This document shows positions 29,451-42,547 of a stretch of DNA of 64,000 nt, one piece after another. How positions within the stretch are numbered: position 1 is the stretch's first letter; each line of letters begins with the position of its first letter. Source of the stretch: Tyto alba. Lineage: Eukaryota; Chordata; Aves; Strigiformes; Tytonidae. Where the stretch lies: the NCBI RefSeq assembly GCF_018691265.1, contig NW_024881272.1, positions 20,821,323-20,885,322 of the forward strand, written 5' to 3'. The notes below the pieces were generated by a model, which did no database searches, was not told the DNA's origin, and saw nothing but the letters and a program-made list of their open reading frames with translations. A program made the translations under genes and the position numbers.

Positions 29451-29757
29451 TTAACTTTTTTTAAAACGGTAAAAGAAAGCTTGTAATAGTTTGTCATTCT
29501 CATCCGTGCTATTAGTTTTGAGTAAACTCTGTCCTTGTAAATCCATTAATACCCGAGGTTTCTGTGGATCTCCTTCTAAATGAGTGTAGAATTTGGTATG
29601 GGCAGACTGAAAGGGTCCTGGTGTACAGTTCTTTGACACTGCTATTGTCTTCTCTATTAGAGAGTCCAGGAATTTTCTAACACTATTATTTGGAAAATGC
29701 ATTTTGGAAGAGAGCCAAAGATCTGCTCTCCTGCTGGGTCTTGGGAAGACTAGTAAT
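29451..29757 (-). CDS. Candidate 3' terminal coding exon, unidentified gene
   Basis: Read on the minus strand, a pyrimidine-rich stretch ends in a tag acceptor (AG at 29759-29758). An open frame then runs 101 codons to a TAA at 29453-29451. The first exon base completes a split codon, so the preceding exon must end two bases into a codon. The peptide is hydrophilic, with segments such as VFPRPSRRADLWLSSKM near its start and LLQAFFYRFKKS at its end. An AATAAA follows about 60 nt downstream. I do not recognise the family. No upstream exon is certain, although an 80-bp exon-like segment at 57109-57030 ends in the compatible phase. A chance open frame remains possible, since several of this length occur in the window. 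Confidence 0.38.
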
Positions 29758-32700
29758 CTAGTAGAAATCAATAGAGCCCAGTAAAAACAAAGGAAGTTGA
29801 ATGAAGATTTCTGTTAGTGACTGTATGACTTCTAAACTTACATGTGTTCTGCCACAGTAGCTTGTTTTTACTGTTCAACGATACTTAAATTGAACACCAT
29901 TGTTGGATGGATTATAACAAAGAAAAGCTTATGAAAAGAAATGTACAACAGAATAGAAAAAAATAATATGAAGACTGCAACAAGAAGGAAACAAAGAAGC
30001 AGAATTGGGAGAGTAAACTGATCAGAAAAGTGAGGCGAGTCTCATGACCACACTAGGAGTGTATCCTTCAGAATAAAAAAGGAGACTGAACTGTTATAAA
30101 GCTTTATTTTCAGGAGAATAAAAGAGCATAGGTTCCTTAATGTTAATTTTAAAAAAGCATTTTTCCTGAGGCAGGGGCAGCTGGATGCTTTTTGTCAATA
30201 AAGCAAGAGCTGAACCAGGTAGAATTCCCTAGCAGTATGTGTATCTTTATCTGTATCCCTTTTGCAAGGGTCACATGAAATCACTATTAAATTATTTCTT
30301 GCTGTTCTGATTTTGATGCTTTGCTGAAGTTCTGAAAATGGCTGCCAGCCTCAACTGTGAACTGCTTTAAATCACTTCTATCCAGGTGATGATGAATGTT
30401 CTCTAGATTTTATCCGTAAAGTGGAAAAAATAAACAAGAATACATTACCCAACCACTAAGATTTTTTAGAAGCTGAAATTCATCTAAAGGAACACTTGAG
30501 TCCTGTCTACCACCTACTGAAGTGATTAGGAATTTCAGCTAAATAAAGAATGAAGGTGAGACTGAAATGCCCATGTAATCAACCTTCACAAAAAATCTAA
30601 TACAAAGTTAAAACTCTTTTGAGATAAGTGCAAACATGAGAACACTGAAATAACACTGAAAGAAATGAAGGAGGCTTTTTAAAATTCCCAACTTGTGCTT
30701 TCCTCAAAGTGTAATTCAAAACTGATTAAAAGTATTAAATCCTTTTTATGCAAAGGGTTAATAACAAAATTCAAACAGTGGTGTGGTGTCCCATGGATAC
30801 TCAATAATGAAAATTCAAATGTTCATTTCTTTAAGCCTTTTGTGTCCCTTTTCTAGATAACTGGGTTTTTTTGCCTAATTTTTGAGGCTATTTAATAACA
30901 CCTCCTGCTAGACCTCTCATGTAAACTCAGCAAGAGGAGGCATCCTGAGTAATAGAAAAGACTTCTGCTCATTTTAAAGCTCAAATTCATACTTTTCTTA
31001 ACAAAGGAGTTCCCCACTGTTAGAGTTTGGCAACCGCCAGGCCAACTACGTTGGGGAAGATTGGATTAGGGGGGCAGCTGACTGTGCAGTAAAGTCTCCA
31101 CTCTCCAGCAGGATTTTTATGTAAATTCCATTACAATTCATGCTTTTTGGAGATAATGAAATGGATACAAAACACTCCAAGGTTTCCAAGTCAGCAAAAT
31201 AATGAACAGGGGCATTCAGAAAGCTGATTTAATACATTTTTAACATTTGGACCCCTGTATGAATAGGATTGGCATTTGTGCGATGTATCACATGGAATTT
31301 GCTTTTAATACCATTGTCTAAAACCCATAGCTTTTCAGGTTATTAGTGATGTGTGAACATCAGCTATCAAGAGTTTTTCTGTTTAAGCTCTAATAAGCTG
31401 TATCATTTTCCATGTGTTTGCCCAAAGGCAACTTTTACCAAAGAATCAGCCAAATATTTCTGGAAAAAATAATATTTTCAACTCAACAGCTTTAAACAAC
31501 TGTCTGTGAGTATGTCACAGCACTTGTTATCAATGAGCTTCGAATAAGAAGAGTCTGGGGTCAAGAGGGGCCATTACCATGATCTTCTACTCTGTTCTCC
31601 TGAATAATGTATAAAATTTAACTTGTCAGTATTTGTTTTGATCATAGCGTGTTTGAACTGGAACCTGGATTAATGTTTTGCTATTTATTCAAATTTGTGT
31701 GTTTACTGATTACAAAATTAAAATGTGTATGTATTTGTAAAAGTGTAAATAGATAAAGAGCTAACATGTGTGAACACACACTAAGCATTTTTAGACCAGA
31801 AATACTCTCACAGGGTTGAGTTCTGCCTTTCTTCCAATTCAGCTGATGTGAAAACCTCTGGTGCAAAAGATGCAGTGAGAATACTTCCACTACATTAAAG
31901 TACCCATGCCATCAGGTTTATCAATCAGCTTAAATAGTTGAAAGATAAAAGACATCACAGGAGGGCCAACATAGAAAATAATATATGTGTACTACTTAAG
32001 AGCTGTGCAAGGCCTTTGGGTACTTCTCTCCTGGGGTTTGCGAGTTAATTTTAGTATTAACCTATTATTGGTGATAGTCAGGTTCACAGTGCTGAACAGG
32101 AATATCTATTCAGTAGCAACATTTAAGGCAAAACTGTACTGCTAATATTGATAGTGCTCTGTGTTTTTATACATGACATCCCTTTTGATATATATTCATT
32201 TCTTGGGGTAAAGGGGAAAATATCCACATTTAGGAGCTGAAAGCAGGAAATCATTAGCAATTATCTAAACTACACTTGTAGAAAGGTTAGCAAAATTCAA
32301 AAATTATAAAATACTGGGGCCATTTATGTCTAAAATAGTAAGCTTCCCCTGACCTTTTAGTGTAAATAAGTTTTCTTTCAAACAAGCATCTATTTATTTA
32401 AATAGAAAGGAATATTCACAATAAAGTTTCTCTTCAACACATATAATCAAAATAGAAACCAGCTAGTCTTCCCAAAATCTTTCAAAAAAGAATTTGACCA
32501 ATGTAAACCACAATAGAGTTTATATGATGTGAATATCTAGCTATTAAGGTTCATTATGATGATCGATGAGGTTAAAAGGTGAATTTATGAATTAAAGTTT
32601 AGAAGTTCTGTTGTTTAATGAAAAACATTGAGAAGTTGCAGAAAGAAAAATCTGAGAAACATCTATTCTTATTGTTTAGACCACAAGATCATACTGGTCA

Positions 32701-33930
32701 TATTGTATCATTTAAGAGTAAATGTAATAGGCTTTTCTGAAACAAACAAAAGCAGTAACAAGTTATAAACAAATGTGATTTGTGTTTTTTTTGTAGTTCC
32801 AAGTTGCTCATTTGGTTATAATCACATACCTTGCTTTTTCTATGGAAACATTTTGCCAAATACACTAACTTCAGGAATAAAAAAGAATGTGAGAAGAAAC
32901 ACAGAGAGAAAACATATTAGGATCCAGCTCTGCCTCCATTATACTAAGCAGTAATTACTCTGGAAAGTGATATTAAGCTAACTACTCAGTGGACCAGATT
33001 CAGCTACCTATATTCATGCAGACCAACATACTACCCACCAGTTCTCCTGGGCCATGATCTGAACATCATTACACAGTGAACAGTTACTAATATGAGTAGT
33101 CCTGCTGATTTCAATGTAATTATTGAGAAGAAAGAAATGACTCAGTATGGGTAAAGTCAGCATCAAAATCAATCTCCACACGAATAAGAATGTCAGAATC
33201 AAGTCTTCTGGGCGCAGCCAATTCACTCAATGCTATAGTCAAACACAGTGAAAAGCATTCATGTCTGATAGACTGAAAACTGGGATGGAAGAATGTTTCT
33301 AATTAGGAATGACAGAAGAGAGGTGGAAAATCTTACTTCTTGCTAGAAGAAATAAGAATATACCCAAGATACAGCAGAATCAGAAGAACAATAAAAAAGC
33401 CAATCTTTTTTCTGTGTTTTGGAAATTATCAGAGTTGAGTTGCTTCATGTCACAGAGATATAATACTGTCTTCAGGTGGTCACTGTTTCCACATCACATT
33501 TGAATCACACAAACCCCTTGTCAACATGCTCCTCAAATAATCTCGCTTTCTTTCAATGAGTGATTTATAACATTTCACAGCAAGGAATGTGCCATATCCA
33601 TTAAACATTAATAGAGTTATAGTTTTCTAAAACATAGCTATCCACTTTGTAGTCTTGTGCTTGACTGGTGTTTCAGAAGAAGAAAATACATTTTTCTGTA
33701 CTGTCAATTATTTATTCAGCACTGGGCTCAACTGAAATCTCCTGAAAACAGTGGGAAAATGTCTTTTTGTTTGTTTTAAAAAACACCTGAGTTTTCTTGA
33801 AATACACAGTGAGGGACAGTATAAATATGATAAACCATTTGATGAGACTTGAACTGAGACCACAGCAAAATGTATCTTAATAGCTAGGACAGCTCATGAG
33901 GGCTGCTGGAAGAATTCCCTCCAAAGGAAA
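29758..33930. other. Unique AT-rich non-coding sequence
   Basis: No named transposon or RNA gene was seen. An exon-like 39-bp stretch on the minus strand (near 32870-32830) has an acceptor and a GTATGT donor, but it is too short to weigh. Confidence 0.5.
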
Positions 33931-33937
33931 AACCCCA

Positions 33938-34012
33938 CAATGGCATTATATGGGAGGACGTGAGAAATCCTGAGAAACTGGGATTCTTCTCAGTGGAGAA
34001 GAATAGACCTAC
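33938..34012 (+). mobile_element. Possible degraded CR1 fragment
   Basis: The stretch containing ctgagaaactgggattcttc followed by a tggagaagaatag-like segment resembles the CR1 ORF2 3' region that commonly reads CTGGGATTGTTCAGCCTGG then AGAAGAGAAGG. I see no clear match in the flanks, so this is a weak call from memory of the family. Confidence 0.35.
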
Positions 34013-35094
34013 TGGTTTTGACACAGAAGAGAGATGTTTCCACTGGACAGTTTGTCTCTAGCTAGCCCTTTACATTCATTGTTACTGATGCCTCTGATGC
34101 CTTCTGTGAACACAATTTACTAAATCACTTGGACATATATTTAAAATTATGTACAAGAATAATCCCAGTAAAGTGAACGGAACTATTTATGTGTTTAAAA
34201 TTAGATGCATGCTTAAATGGAAGGCAGGGTGAAGCACATAATCCTCTCAACAAGATATTTTGAAGTTGTACTTGAAGCTTGGTGAGCAAAAACACATAGT
34301 CACAGGGCAGTTCACAACACCTTACCAATCCTGTCTTGGTGACACTCATTTCAAGCTATTAGACCCTGGGTCGATGGGGAAGATGACTTTGCAGCATGTT
34401 GGAGGTATAGACTTCGTTGAGCACTTTTTGCTGGCTATGCAGGAGAATCTGCTGTGCTCAGAACAATGTATGTATTAGGGGAAGGATTTGGAACTAATGC
34501 TTTCCCCTCTTAACCACCCAGCACCCTGGTGAAAAGCCCTGGTGCTTAACAGAGCACTCTGGAATTCATCTGGGGACACTGGGAAGCCCCAAACCATAAC
34601 TGCGTCCAGCATATACTGTTTATAATCAATTTTGTAATCTATGGCAGTTATTACATATCAAATATAAAGAAGTCTGTGCTAAATAATGTGAAAGAGAAGA
34701 CAAATCAACCCCATCTCAACATGTGCAGTAGACAATAAAAGCATTCCTGTACATGCACATGAGGAAATTAACAGCATTCCCCACATATTCATTCAAAGCA
34801 GTGAACATGCTGTGCTGGAATCACATATACATTAAAGAAACAAAATTGCTTTAAATAATCAAAATACACAAAGGAACATTTTTCTGTGTGGCTGGAAATA
34901 ACCCTGACAAATGTTAATGTTTTGCAAATGAAAAACATTCTTTAAGAAACAACAGAAAAAAAATGCAAATTTTCAGATGCATAGAAAGTAAACTCCCATA
35001 TTAACCTCTGTTATACTACCTAGATGTATACAAAAATAATTGTGTGATGAGCAAGTACATTCAACCTTTTTTTTTTCTGAATTATGAATGCATT

Positions 35095-35470
35095 TTGACA
35101 AGACCCAGAGAAGGTCAACAGCATGATTAAAGATATGAAGAAGCCTCCATATGGTGAGATACTAAAGAAGACTGGACTATCTGAGTTTAGAAAGGAGAAA
35201 GGTAGCAGCAGATGTTGTTGGTGTATAAATTAATGAATGACAAGAAAAGACCTCTGAATTTTTCCCTGTGTATATCAACAGACAAAAGCATTTCATCCAA
35301 GTTAAGGAACAGCGTTTTTAGTGTTGCTGCTATTTTGTTATTCATCATATAATTAATCAGTGAAACTCATTGCTGCAGTAAAATACTAAGATAAATTGAT
35401 TGCAAACAGGATTAGTCACGCATGGCTAAGAACAGCATACTGATTAAAAACTGGATAGGACAATATACAA
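35095..35470 (+). mobile_element. Ancient CR1 LINE fragment (3' part, sense)
   Basis: This region aligns by eye along its length with the old CR1 type found across birds, turtles and crocodilians. It starts with a segment like ccagagaaggtcaacagcat and then attaaagatatgaag. Next come a TGGACTATCTGAGTTTAGAAA-like piece, an AGGTNTATAAAATCATGAATGAC-like piece, and a gtgaaactcattgctgcag-like piece near 35360. The final part resembles the stretch ending in AGATAAGTTCATGG. The copy is heavily diverged, with no open frame and no visible target-site duplication. Its divergence suggests insertion well before modern birds split. Confidence 0.75.
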
Positions 35471-38400
35471 CTTCCATTTCTCGGGCTACTGGTTTTGATG
35501 CCTCAAAATAATGCTGTCAACTGTAAAGTCCAGAAAAAAAAGCCTTGTACTGGCAATTTTTGGGTAGGAAATAAAAAGCTACACATGGTCTTTTGTCATT
35601 GTCTCCAAAAGCTACAAAACATTGCACAAAAGGGCTAATTTTGTTATGACAATTTCTATAATACATTTGCCTATAAGCTGATTTTTCTAATTGAGAATAG
35701 TGACAATATATAATAAGTAAATAAAACATTAAATTGAAAAGCAAGAGTGAGTTGTAGCTGGTGTCTACAATAAATGAAGCTCAAATCCTACTGTTATGTT
35801 TCTGACAACTTTAATAATAATGGATCATCTTGTTTTAGTTGCACACTGGGAGTGGACTACAAGGTATGTCACCCACACAAGTGACTAATACGTTATGCTT
35901 ATCATTTAAGAAGCAGAACTATCTGAATTCTGCTCGCTAACCATAGGGCAGTGCAAATTACCCTGACAGCACTGTGTGTTCTTTCTATACCTTGCTTACA
36001 GGTCAGGATTGCTTAGTCCCAATGTATTAATAAGTAAGTGCAAGTATTTCAACAATCAGCATTTTAGAATTTGCATGCAAACTCTCATGCTGTGTAATTA
36101 TACACAGTGCTGGCACTCAAATTAATTAAAGCTGATTCCTCTGTAACTGCAAACTGGTCATATCCCCAGACTTGCTCTAGTATGAAGTCATCACCCTATA
36201 TTCAACATGACACTTTATGTCCCTAGCATTCTTAGCAATGCTAATATGCAACAACTGTAAATTAGGCAATATTTTAAAGAGCAGCTGACAACCGCTGGTT
36301 AGTTGTTGAGTTCCCCCCCTTACACTTTCCACATAAAAGTAAAAAACCAGTTATTTCCATTGTGTTTGTTTTGTAATTATCTCAACTAACAATGTAAACA
36401 AATTACATGCATTGTTTCAACAGATACTCGCCTATGTTTGATTAGGGGTTACAGAAAACTTACAAAACACAAAACCCAACAACAACATCAACAGTGTTTG
36501 TTTGATGCTAACATACAATTAGTCTCTGACAATTTCAATGTTAATTTAAAAAGTCCTTCTCTTTCTCTTTTTCCTTGAAATGCCTTTTTATTTTTAAAAG
36601 GCATGCTCTTGCTGATCAAGAATAGGGAACTGGGGAGGCAGAGCAGAAGAGCTGACAGTTAGATTTCAGGAATCCTCATCAAATAGAGTGGAACTGTAGC
36701 AGAGACAGTTCTTTGCAGCACAGATCCATAAATGCTGACTGGGGCAGTGCTGAGTTCCAGCCTTTTTCACAATAAAGTCATCTGCTCTGGTTTTATAATT
36801 CAGCTGAAAGAAGTCCTTTCTTAATACAATTTTTCAGCAGAGATCTCCTCTGAGAAATTAAAATATTATGGTGATCTTTTATCTCACAAATAGGTCTGCA
36901 ATAGGACCATTCTCCTATAACCATCAAAACCAGAAAAAAATATAATCAAGCCCATTGGTATTTTGCACTTACATTTCATACAGAATGCTTCTTCAACTAC
37001 AGAACTAAAGTACTCCCAGAGAGTTTATGATTTTATTTTCTTGGAGCCACAGACTGCTCTTGGTGCAGAGCCACTCCCTGAGAGCTTCTCCTACTTGTAC
37101 CAGTAGATTTACCATAGGAAGGGACACCACCAGTTTAAAAAAATGATCTAACTCTCCCACTAAACTAGAAAACACACTCCCAAGTAGGATCAGATCTTTT
37201 TCTTCACATAAGATGTCCCTAGGTAAAAGCAGAGTCAATTCCTTCAAAATATGACAAAAGAGAAATGCACAAGTGGATATCTTGATAAAGTAGCTGATGT
37301 CGTCCAAAAAAGAACAATGAAAAAGGATATTCCCCCCATTAGTGCTACCGTGATCACTAGTTCTTTGCAGCATTGCATTTACTGATTACTTTTGTCCTTG
37401 TCAACAATTTTAAGGAGGGATATGGTCTTTTAAAATTATTTTTATTGGGAGGTGCTGGGAAAAAGTCTATGACACACCATTATTTTTGTAAAGCAGAAGG
37501 TCTAACTTCCCCAGACAGTTATTTGCCAAATACAGTTAACTGTGGCAGTAATGACAAAAGACTTGGTTCGATATAGTGCCAGTGCATCACTTGAAAAGGG
37601 TTACCCTGATTTACACTGGAAAACATTGGTTAAGAAGGAGGACTTCTGTATGCTAACAATATTAATCAGCATAGTAACTTATCTTCCCTCAGTTGATACA
37701 GAAAGTGTTGAAATACCATGAGGAAAGAAAAATCCACTTTCTTTAGCATGAATTGAAACACCATTGTGGCTGTTACACTCATCCATTCAGCTGGATTTGA
37801 GGTCCATCTCCATCACTTATAAAAAAATAGAAATCAGAACAAGATGTATCAGCTCAAATTGCTTTGACATAGTAAAACCATGGAAATGCTAGCAAGACGT
37901 ATTATGGTTCAAGAGAAACTGAATACCTGAGAAATATAGGGGGATAATTAGTGACTTGGCAAATATTTGCAGAATCAGTTGAGTTTAAACAATAAGAATA
38001 TCTAAAATTCCTTTGATAATGTTTTAAATTTTAGCAATGGCCATATATTCTGTGAATCCTCATTAAATTAAAGAAACGCTGAAACTAGCCAAAGACAAAA
38101 ACTATCCCCAGGTCATATCTTTCTAAATGTTGGCTTCTTTTCAAATGCTACAGTATATTCACACTGTTCTTTTCCCTACTTGGACATGCCAGGCCCAAAG
38201 ACTTGTCTATATTGAGAATCATCCTTAACAGCATTAATGCAGTTCAGATAGGACTAGAAACAAACATTATTTTGTGGAGTTTCTTGTTTATTATAGCATG
38301 GCAATAATATTTTTTGAGCCATGTCTACAGTGCTAAACTATACAGGCTTAAGTACCAACATTGCTGGTACTCAACTGAGAGAGTAAACCTTTTTACGCAT

Positions 38401-41000
38401 GTAGCTGGAGTTTGCTCTTAGGGAAGGTATAAATCAATACCAAAAAAAGGTAGACTAAGGGGAATTATTGTACAACTTTCCTTCTTTAACTCTGGGGATA
38501 TCATTCTTGGTGGTTTTGAAAGCTCAGTTTTATGGTACTGGCTATAAATGCTATAATCTCCATTAAATATTTTAGAAGATGACATTCAGATTCAGTGACA
38601 AATTGGCCCTACAACTGGGGCAACACAATTTCAGTGGCAGCATAAGGACAGGATTTTGACCACAAAATCCTTCCTGGGGTACTATTGCTTTCTTAAAAAT
38701 ACCAGTGAACTCATGTCCTTAGTCTGCTAATTTTTGCCAGGTCTTTCTTCACAAACCTCCATAAACAGGATCACTTCAGGGTGGATGCTCCGATTAGCAC
38801 ACACCTCATTCATAGCCAGGTGCAATTTCATGAGTTGGAATAGACAGGAATAAGACTAGAGGTCCATCACTGATGCCCAGACCTCTCTGCTAACCCATCA
38901 CACAGGCTCTGTACATACAGACAAGGGAGGTGACAGATGCCACTCATCAAAATATGCCTTCAGTTATAGGGACCTCTTCTATTCTGATGTCTGGAAGACC
39001 TCTTGTAAGTACTAAAATAAGGTGAGATTTAAGATAAGATGAGCTCTGTTCACCATCTCTGAGCTTCACTGGCATGTCACTACCAATCCATTTCATACTA
39101 GAATTACTTGGAGAGAAGTCAACAATCTGTGTCATTATGCTCCAGAGTGTGCTGTATTGCTGAGGTGGCTGAGCCATTTGAAAAAAAAAGATAAGCACTA
39201 TGGGACCATTGGATAAAAAGTATTAAGTTGTTATCACTGTTATGAAGAAATAAATAGGTCATCACTGAATTGATTAAGTAAACTATTGTCCTTCTCAGGA
39301 ATTATTTAGATATGCCATGTCTGTCTGGAGCAAAAGAAAAGATCTCTGAATATAGACCTTTAATGAGTCCATCTAATTGTTAATGGAAGAATAGCTTATG
39401 CTTCTTGAGAAATTACCAAAAACTTTGGAGACAAATTATCATTTCTTTTTGTTCATTAAAAGAGTTTGGAAGGCAAGGTCTATATAGTCAACGGTAATAA
39501 GTGTATGAAGTCCCCAAAAGAATGCTTGGAAATAACAATACACGAAACAAAAGTTCTTTGTTGGATCCAGCTCCTGTCCACTCAGTTAATTTTAAAAGAA
39601 CTATTAGAAATGAAGAGTTGGAGAGCTGCATATTTTCTAATCCAGTAGCCATGATTTCCTTACAGGTGATAATGTGACCTAGAGAACAACTGTTTTTTCT
39701 GTGGTAGACTTGAAAAACCTTACATTGGACTAACTTTACAGTGAAAAAGTTTAAATAAGTGAGATGCATAAAGTTAACCTGAGGCATAAATATCACAGTT
39801 AATGCCATCTGAAAAGAACAACCAAGAACAACCAGATACAGCATGTGTGCGACCAACAACTCCACAGTCTACCACATTAAGAAATGTGGAACATAGGCCT
39901 GGAAAGGGCCCTTAGGTTTTCAAGGTAATAAACTGAAAACCTCAATATATCTTGTACATTAATCCAAATTGTGGAAGTCCAGGAAAAAAGTATTATAGCA
40001 AAATAGCCTTTATAGCCAAATAATATACTATTTACCCCATGGACACTATGGGATTACTGTAGTGTGACATGTATAAACCAAGAAGTTTCATAACAACTGA
40101 TGAAAAGGTCACCAGCTATTGATCATTCAGTTAATCAGGATTTCTGCTGAGCTTAAAGCATAAACTGATGAAAAATAAATGAATGAGATTTATTATACTG
40201 AATTTATTTTACCAATTTGACTAAAAGCAGCGAGTTACAGCTTAGCTTTTATCTTCTGATTCATTTCCATGTTTTGCAGCTCAAGAATCAAAAACTCTAC
40301 AAAAAGTTAACTTCAGAGTCCTGATAAGAGACTGATGAAGCTGACAGAGAAATTGTTGAGACTGATTCTGCAGCTCACTCTTTGTGACTGAGCAGATGTA
40401 TTTCTAAATTTTCCTTCCCATCATTTACCAGCTCCTTCTCCACTATATTTAGGATTGAATGTGCATTTTCTGAACATTTTCCATGCTGTTGGGTTTGTTC
40501 CACATTTGAGAATCAGTAGGTCAAATGTGCTGCAGACTATTTTGCTAGACTTGTTAAAATCAAATCAAAACTGTATGATTAACGATATGAATCATCTGTG
40601 TTGTTTTTTATTTTAAACAGGAAAGTAAACAAGTACTTGTCTAAAGCTCCACCTGCTTTGCTGCTGTTATGGTGCTGTGCATATCAGAGAAAACAATTCC
40701 CCCTTCTCAAGGCTGAACTAAAATTAGGCTCCACCTGCAAGATGTTAGTGAAATCTTACACAGCTGCATTCCAGAGACAAGTTCCACAGATTGCTTTTGG
40801 AAAGCACTGTGCATTTCTGGCAAAATCAAAATCAAACTTGTTAGCTTTTTTTTGCCTAACTTTTCAAAAATGTATTATTAATGATAAATGTAATTATTAT
40901 CACACTAATCATGCTGATAAGTAATCTCAAAAATAGATCCATTTAAAATGTAATTTTACACCCACATCCCACTGTATTTAACCACTTCTTTGCAAATGCA
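35471..41000. other. Unique AT-rich non-coding sequence
   Basis: No named repeat was recognised. Two minus-strand open frames (37005-37373 and 38947-39198) follow acceptor-like sites, but neither has a good donor in phase, so I do not call them exons. Confidence 0.45.
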
Positions 41001-41004
41001 GGCA

Positions 41005-41190
41005 GTAATCATAATAATACTTAGCACTTAGACAGCACTTTATTCATTTATAGACACTTCTGTGGCACTCATCACCAGAGTAACTTTATTTTCTTTATTA
41101 TGTCTTCAAAGTGCTGCACTGACATTAACAAATTAATCCTCACAGTACTTCAGTGAGAAAGGAATAAGTATGATCATGCACTATTTACTA
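41005..41190 (-). mobile_element. Ancient MIR/L2-type relic (3' end)
   Basis: The plus strand carries diverged pieces of the L2/MIR 3' end in reverse complement. They are an ataataatacttagcactta segment, an agcacttt-like box, and near 41103-41150 a tcttcaaagtgctgcactga piece, then cattaacaaattaatcctcacag. The last matches the well-known AAGCGCTTTACAAACATTAA and TTAATCCTCACAACA blocks. About 60 bp separates the two halves, perhaps an insertion or tandem overlap. Such elements are old relics in amniotes and sometimes serve as enhancers. I cannot separate L2 from MIR without an alignment. Confidence 0.65.
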
Positions 41191-42490
41191 AGCAAAACTC
41201 TACTCTTATCCGCCCTCAATAGCCTTTTACTCACTAACAGAGTGAGCAGGAACATTAGAACATAGAACACAAGAACTACTAAGAGCTATCAAAAAAATAT
41301 TCCAATTCCAACAGAGAACATTGCTGTTGACTTCAGTAGTACAAGGGCCTAAATATATATTCCTACCCTTTTCCACAATGCTTCTTTCTGACAAGTGAAT
41401 GCTAAATATTCCAACGTATGGAATTGTTGAAGGTGTCTGCACACCTTTAAACACAATAAACCCAAACTGAATCAGTATTTCATTTAGCCAATGGGACTGA
41501 GCTATATAGACTTTATGCTTCCAGAGGTGATGGGGTTTTAAAATCTTCATTTAAAAATAGAGTTAGTGCATATTGAAGACTAAGTGAAATTTGTGTCGGT
41601 TTTCATTTGCTACGTTTATAGAAACACAATTGTTTATATGTGACTTTTAGTAACAATTTAAATGTAAAGTGGATTAACTAGATGTGAGTCAGTTAATACA
41701 GTAAACACAAGATGAAAACTGATACAGACTTGTTATGCATTTGATAGCTCCTATGCAGATAAAATTTAATAAATGAGAAAATATATTATCAAAATAAGGC
41801 TCTGGGATGTACAGTAGCATTAACCAGTTGCAACACAATGTAATTAATACCTGTAACTCAGGACAGACCCACAATAGATAGTTAATGTCAGAATTTATTT
41901 TACATGCTAAGATATTATAACATAAAAATAATCGAATCAAAATGGGCTACCAACCACAGTGCATGAGTAAACATTTTGTTTACTGTGCTTCCCAATTGTT
42001 ACTGTCAAAAAAGAAATATAATAGGTGGTTTAACTTTCAGCTCCTAGATAGTGAACTCCTCTCTCTTTCCACACTACAGGCCATTAAATACTTGACGGCC
42101 CCCTGAGACCAAGTAATTCTAGTGCACAGTATAACAAAAGAGTCAGTACACTGGCGGTGTGGGAGTGGACTGGGGCACTTAGATAAGTTTCATTCATTGC
42201 AGTAGCCCAAGGGAACAGTGCATCAAGCCAGCTGCACCGGCTCAGTTCATCCTGTAACTTTATACTATTTTCCCTCTAAGTCACTACTAATCCCTCGGGT
42301 TTACATGTTTTTTTGGGCGGCATCAGAGAAAAGCAGTGTGAAATTGCCTGAAAGCCTCTTTATAAATAAGACTTATGATATAGACCAGTTCTGTTGTTGA
42401 AAGACTGAAAGAAATGCCCTTGAGGATCACAAGAACCATTTTACAAGTCTCCCATTGTGATATTTTTTTGTCTCTGTCTAATGACTGATA

Positions 42491-42547
42491 AATTAAAACA
42501 AACAAACAAAAAAACAACAAAACCAAACCAAAAAAACAACAACAACC
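42491..42547. repeat. A-rich simple repeat (CAAA/CAA/CCAAA)
   Basis: A low-complexity tract of adenines broken by single or paired cytosines, in units such as CAAA, CAA and CCAAA. I see no retrotransposed gene copy joined to it. Confidence 0.85.

Noticed and set aside
37005..37373. 122-codon Leu-rich minus-strand frame with an acceptor-like site
   Set aside because: No good donor in frame. The only strong donor (GTAAGT near 36969) lies after two stop codons.
38947..39198. Minus-strand frame after a strong pyrimidine tract (83 codons)
   Set aside because: It looked protein-like, but no convincing donor was found before the stop, and no phase link to the 29.7 kb exon.
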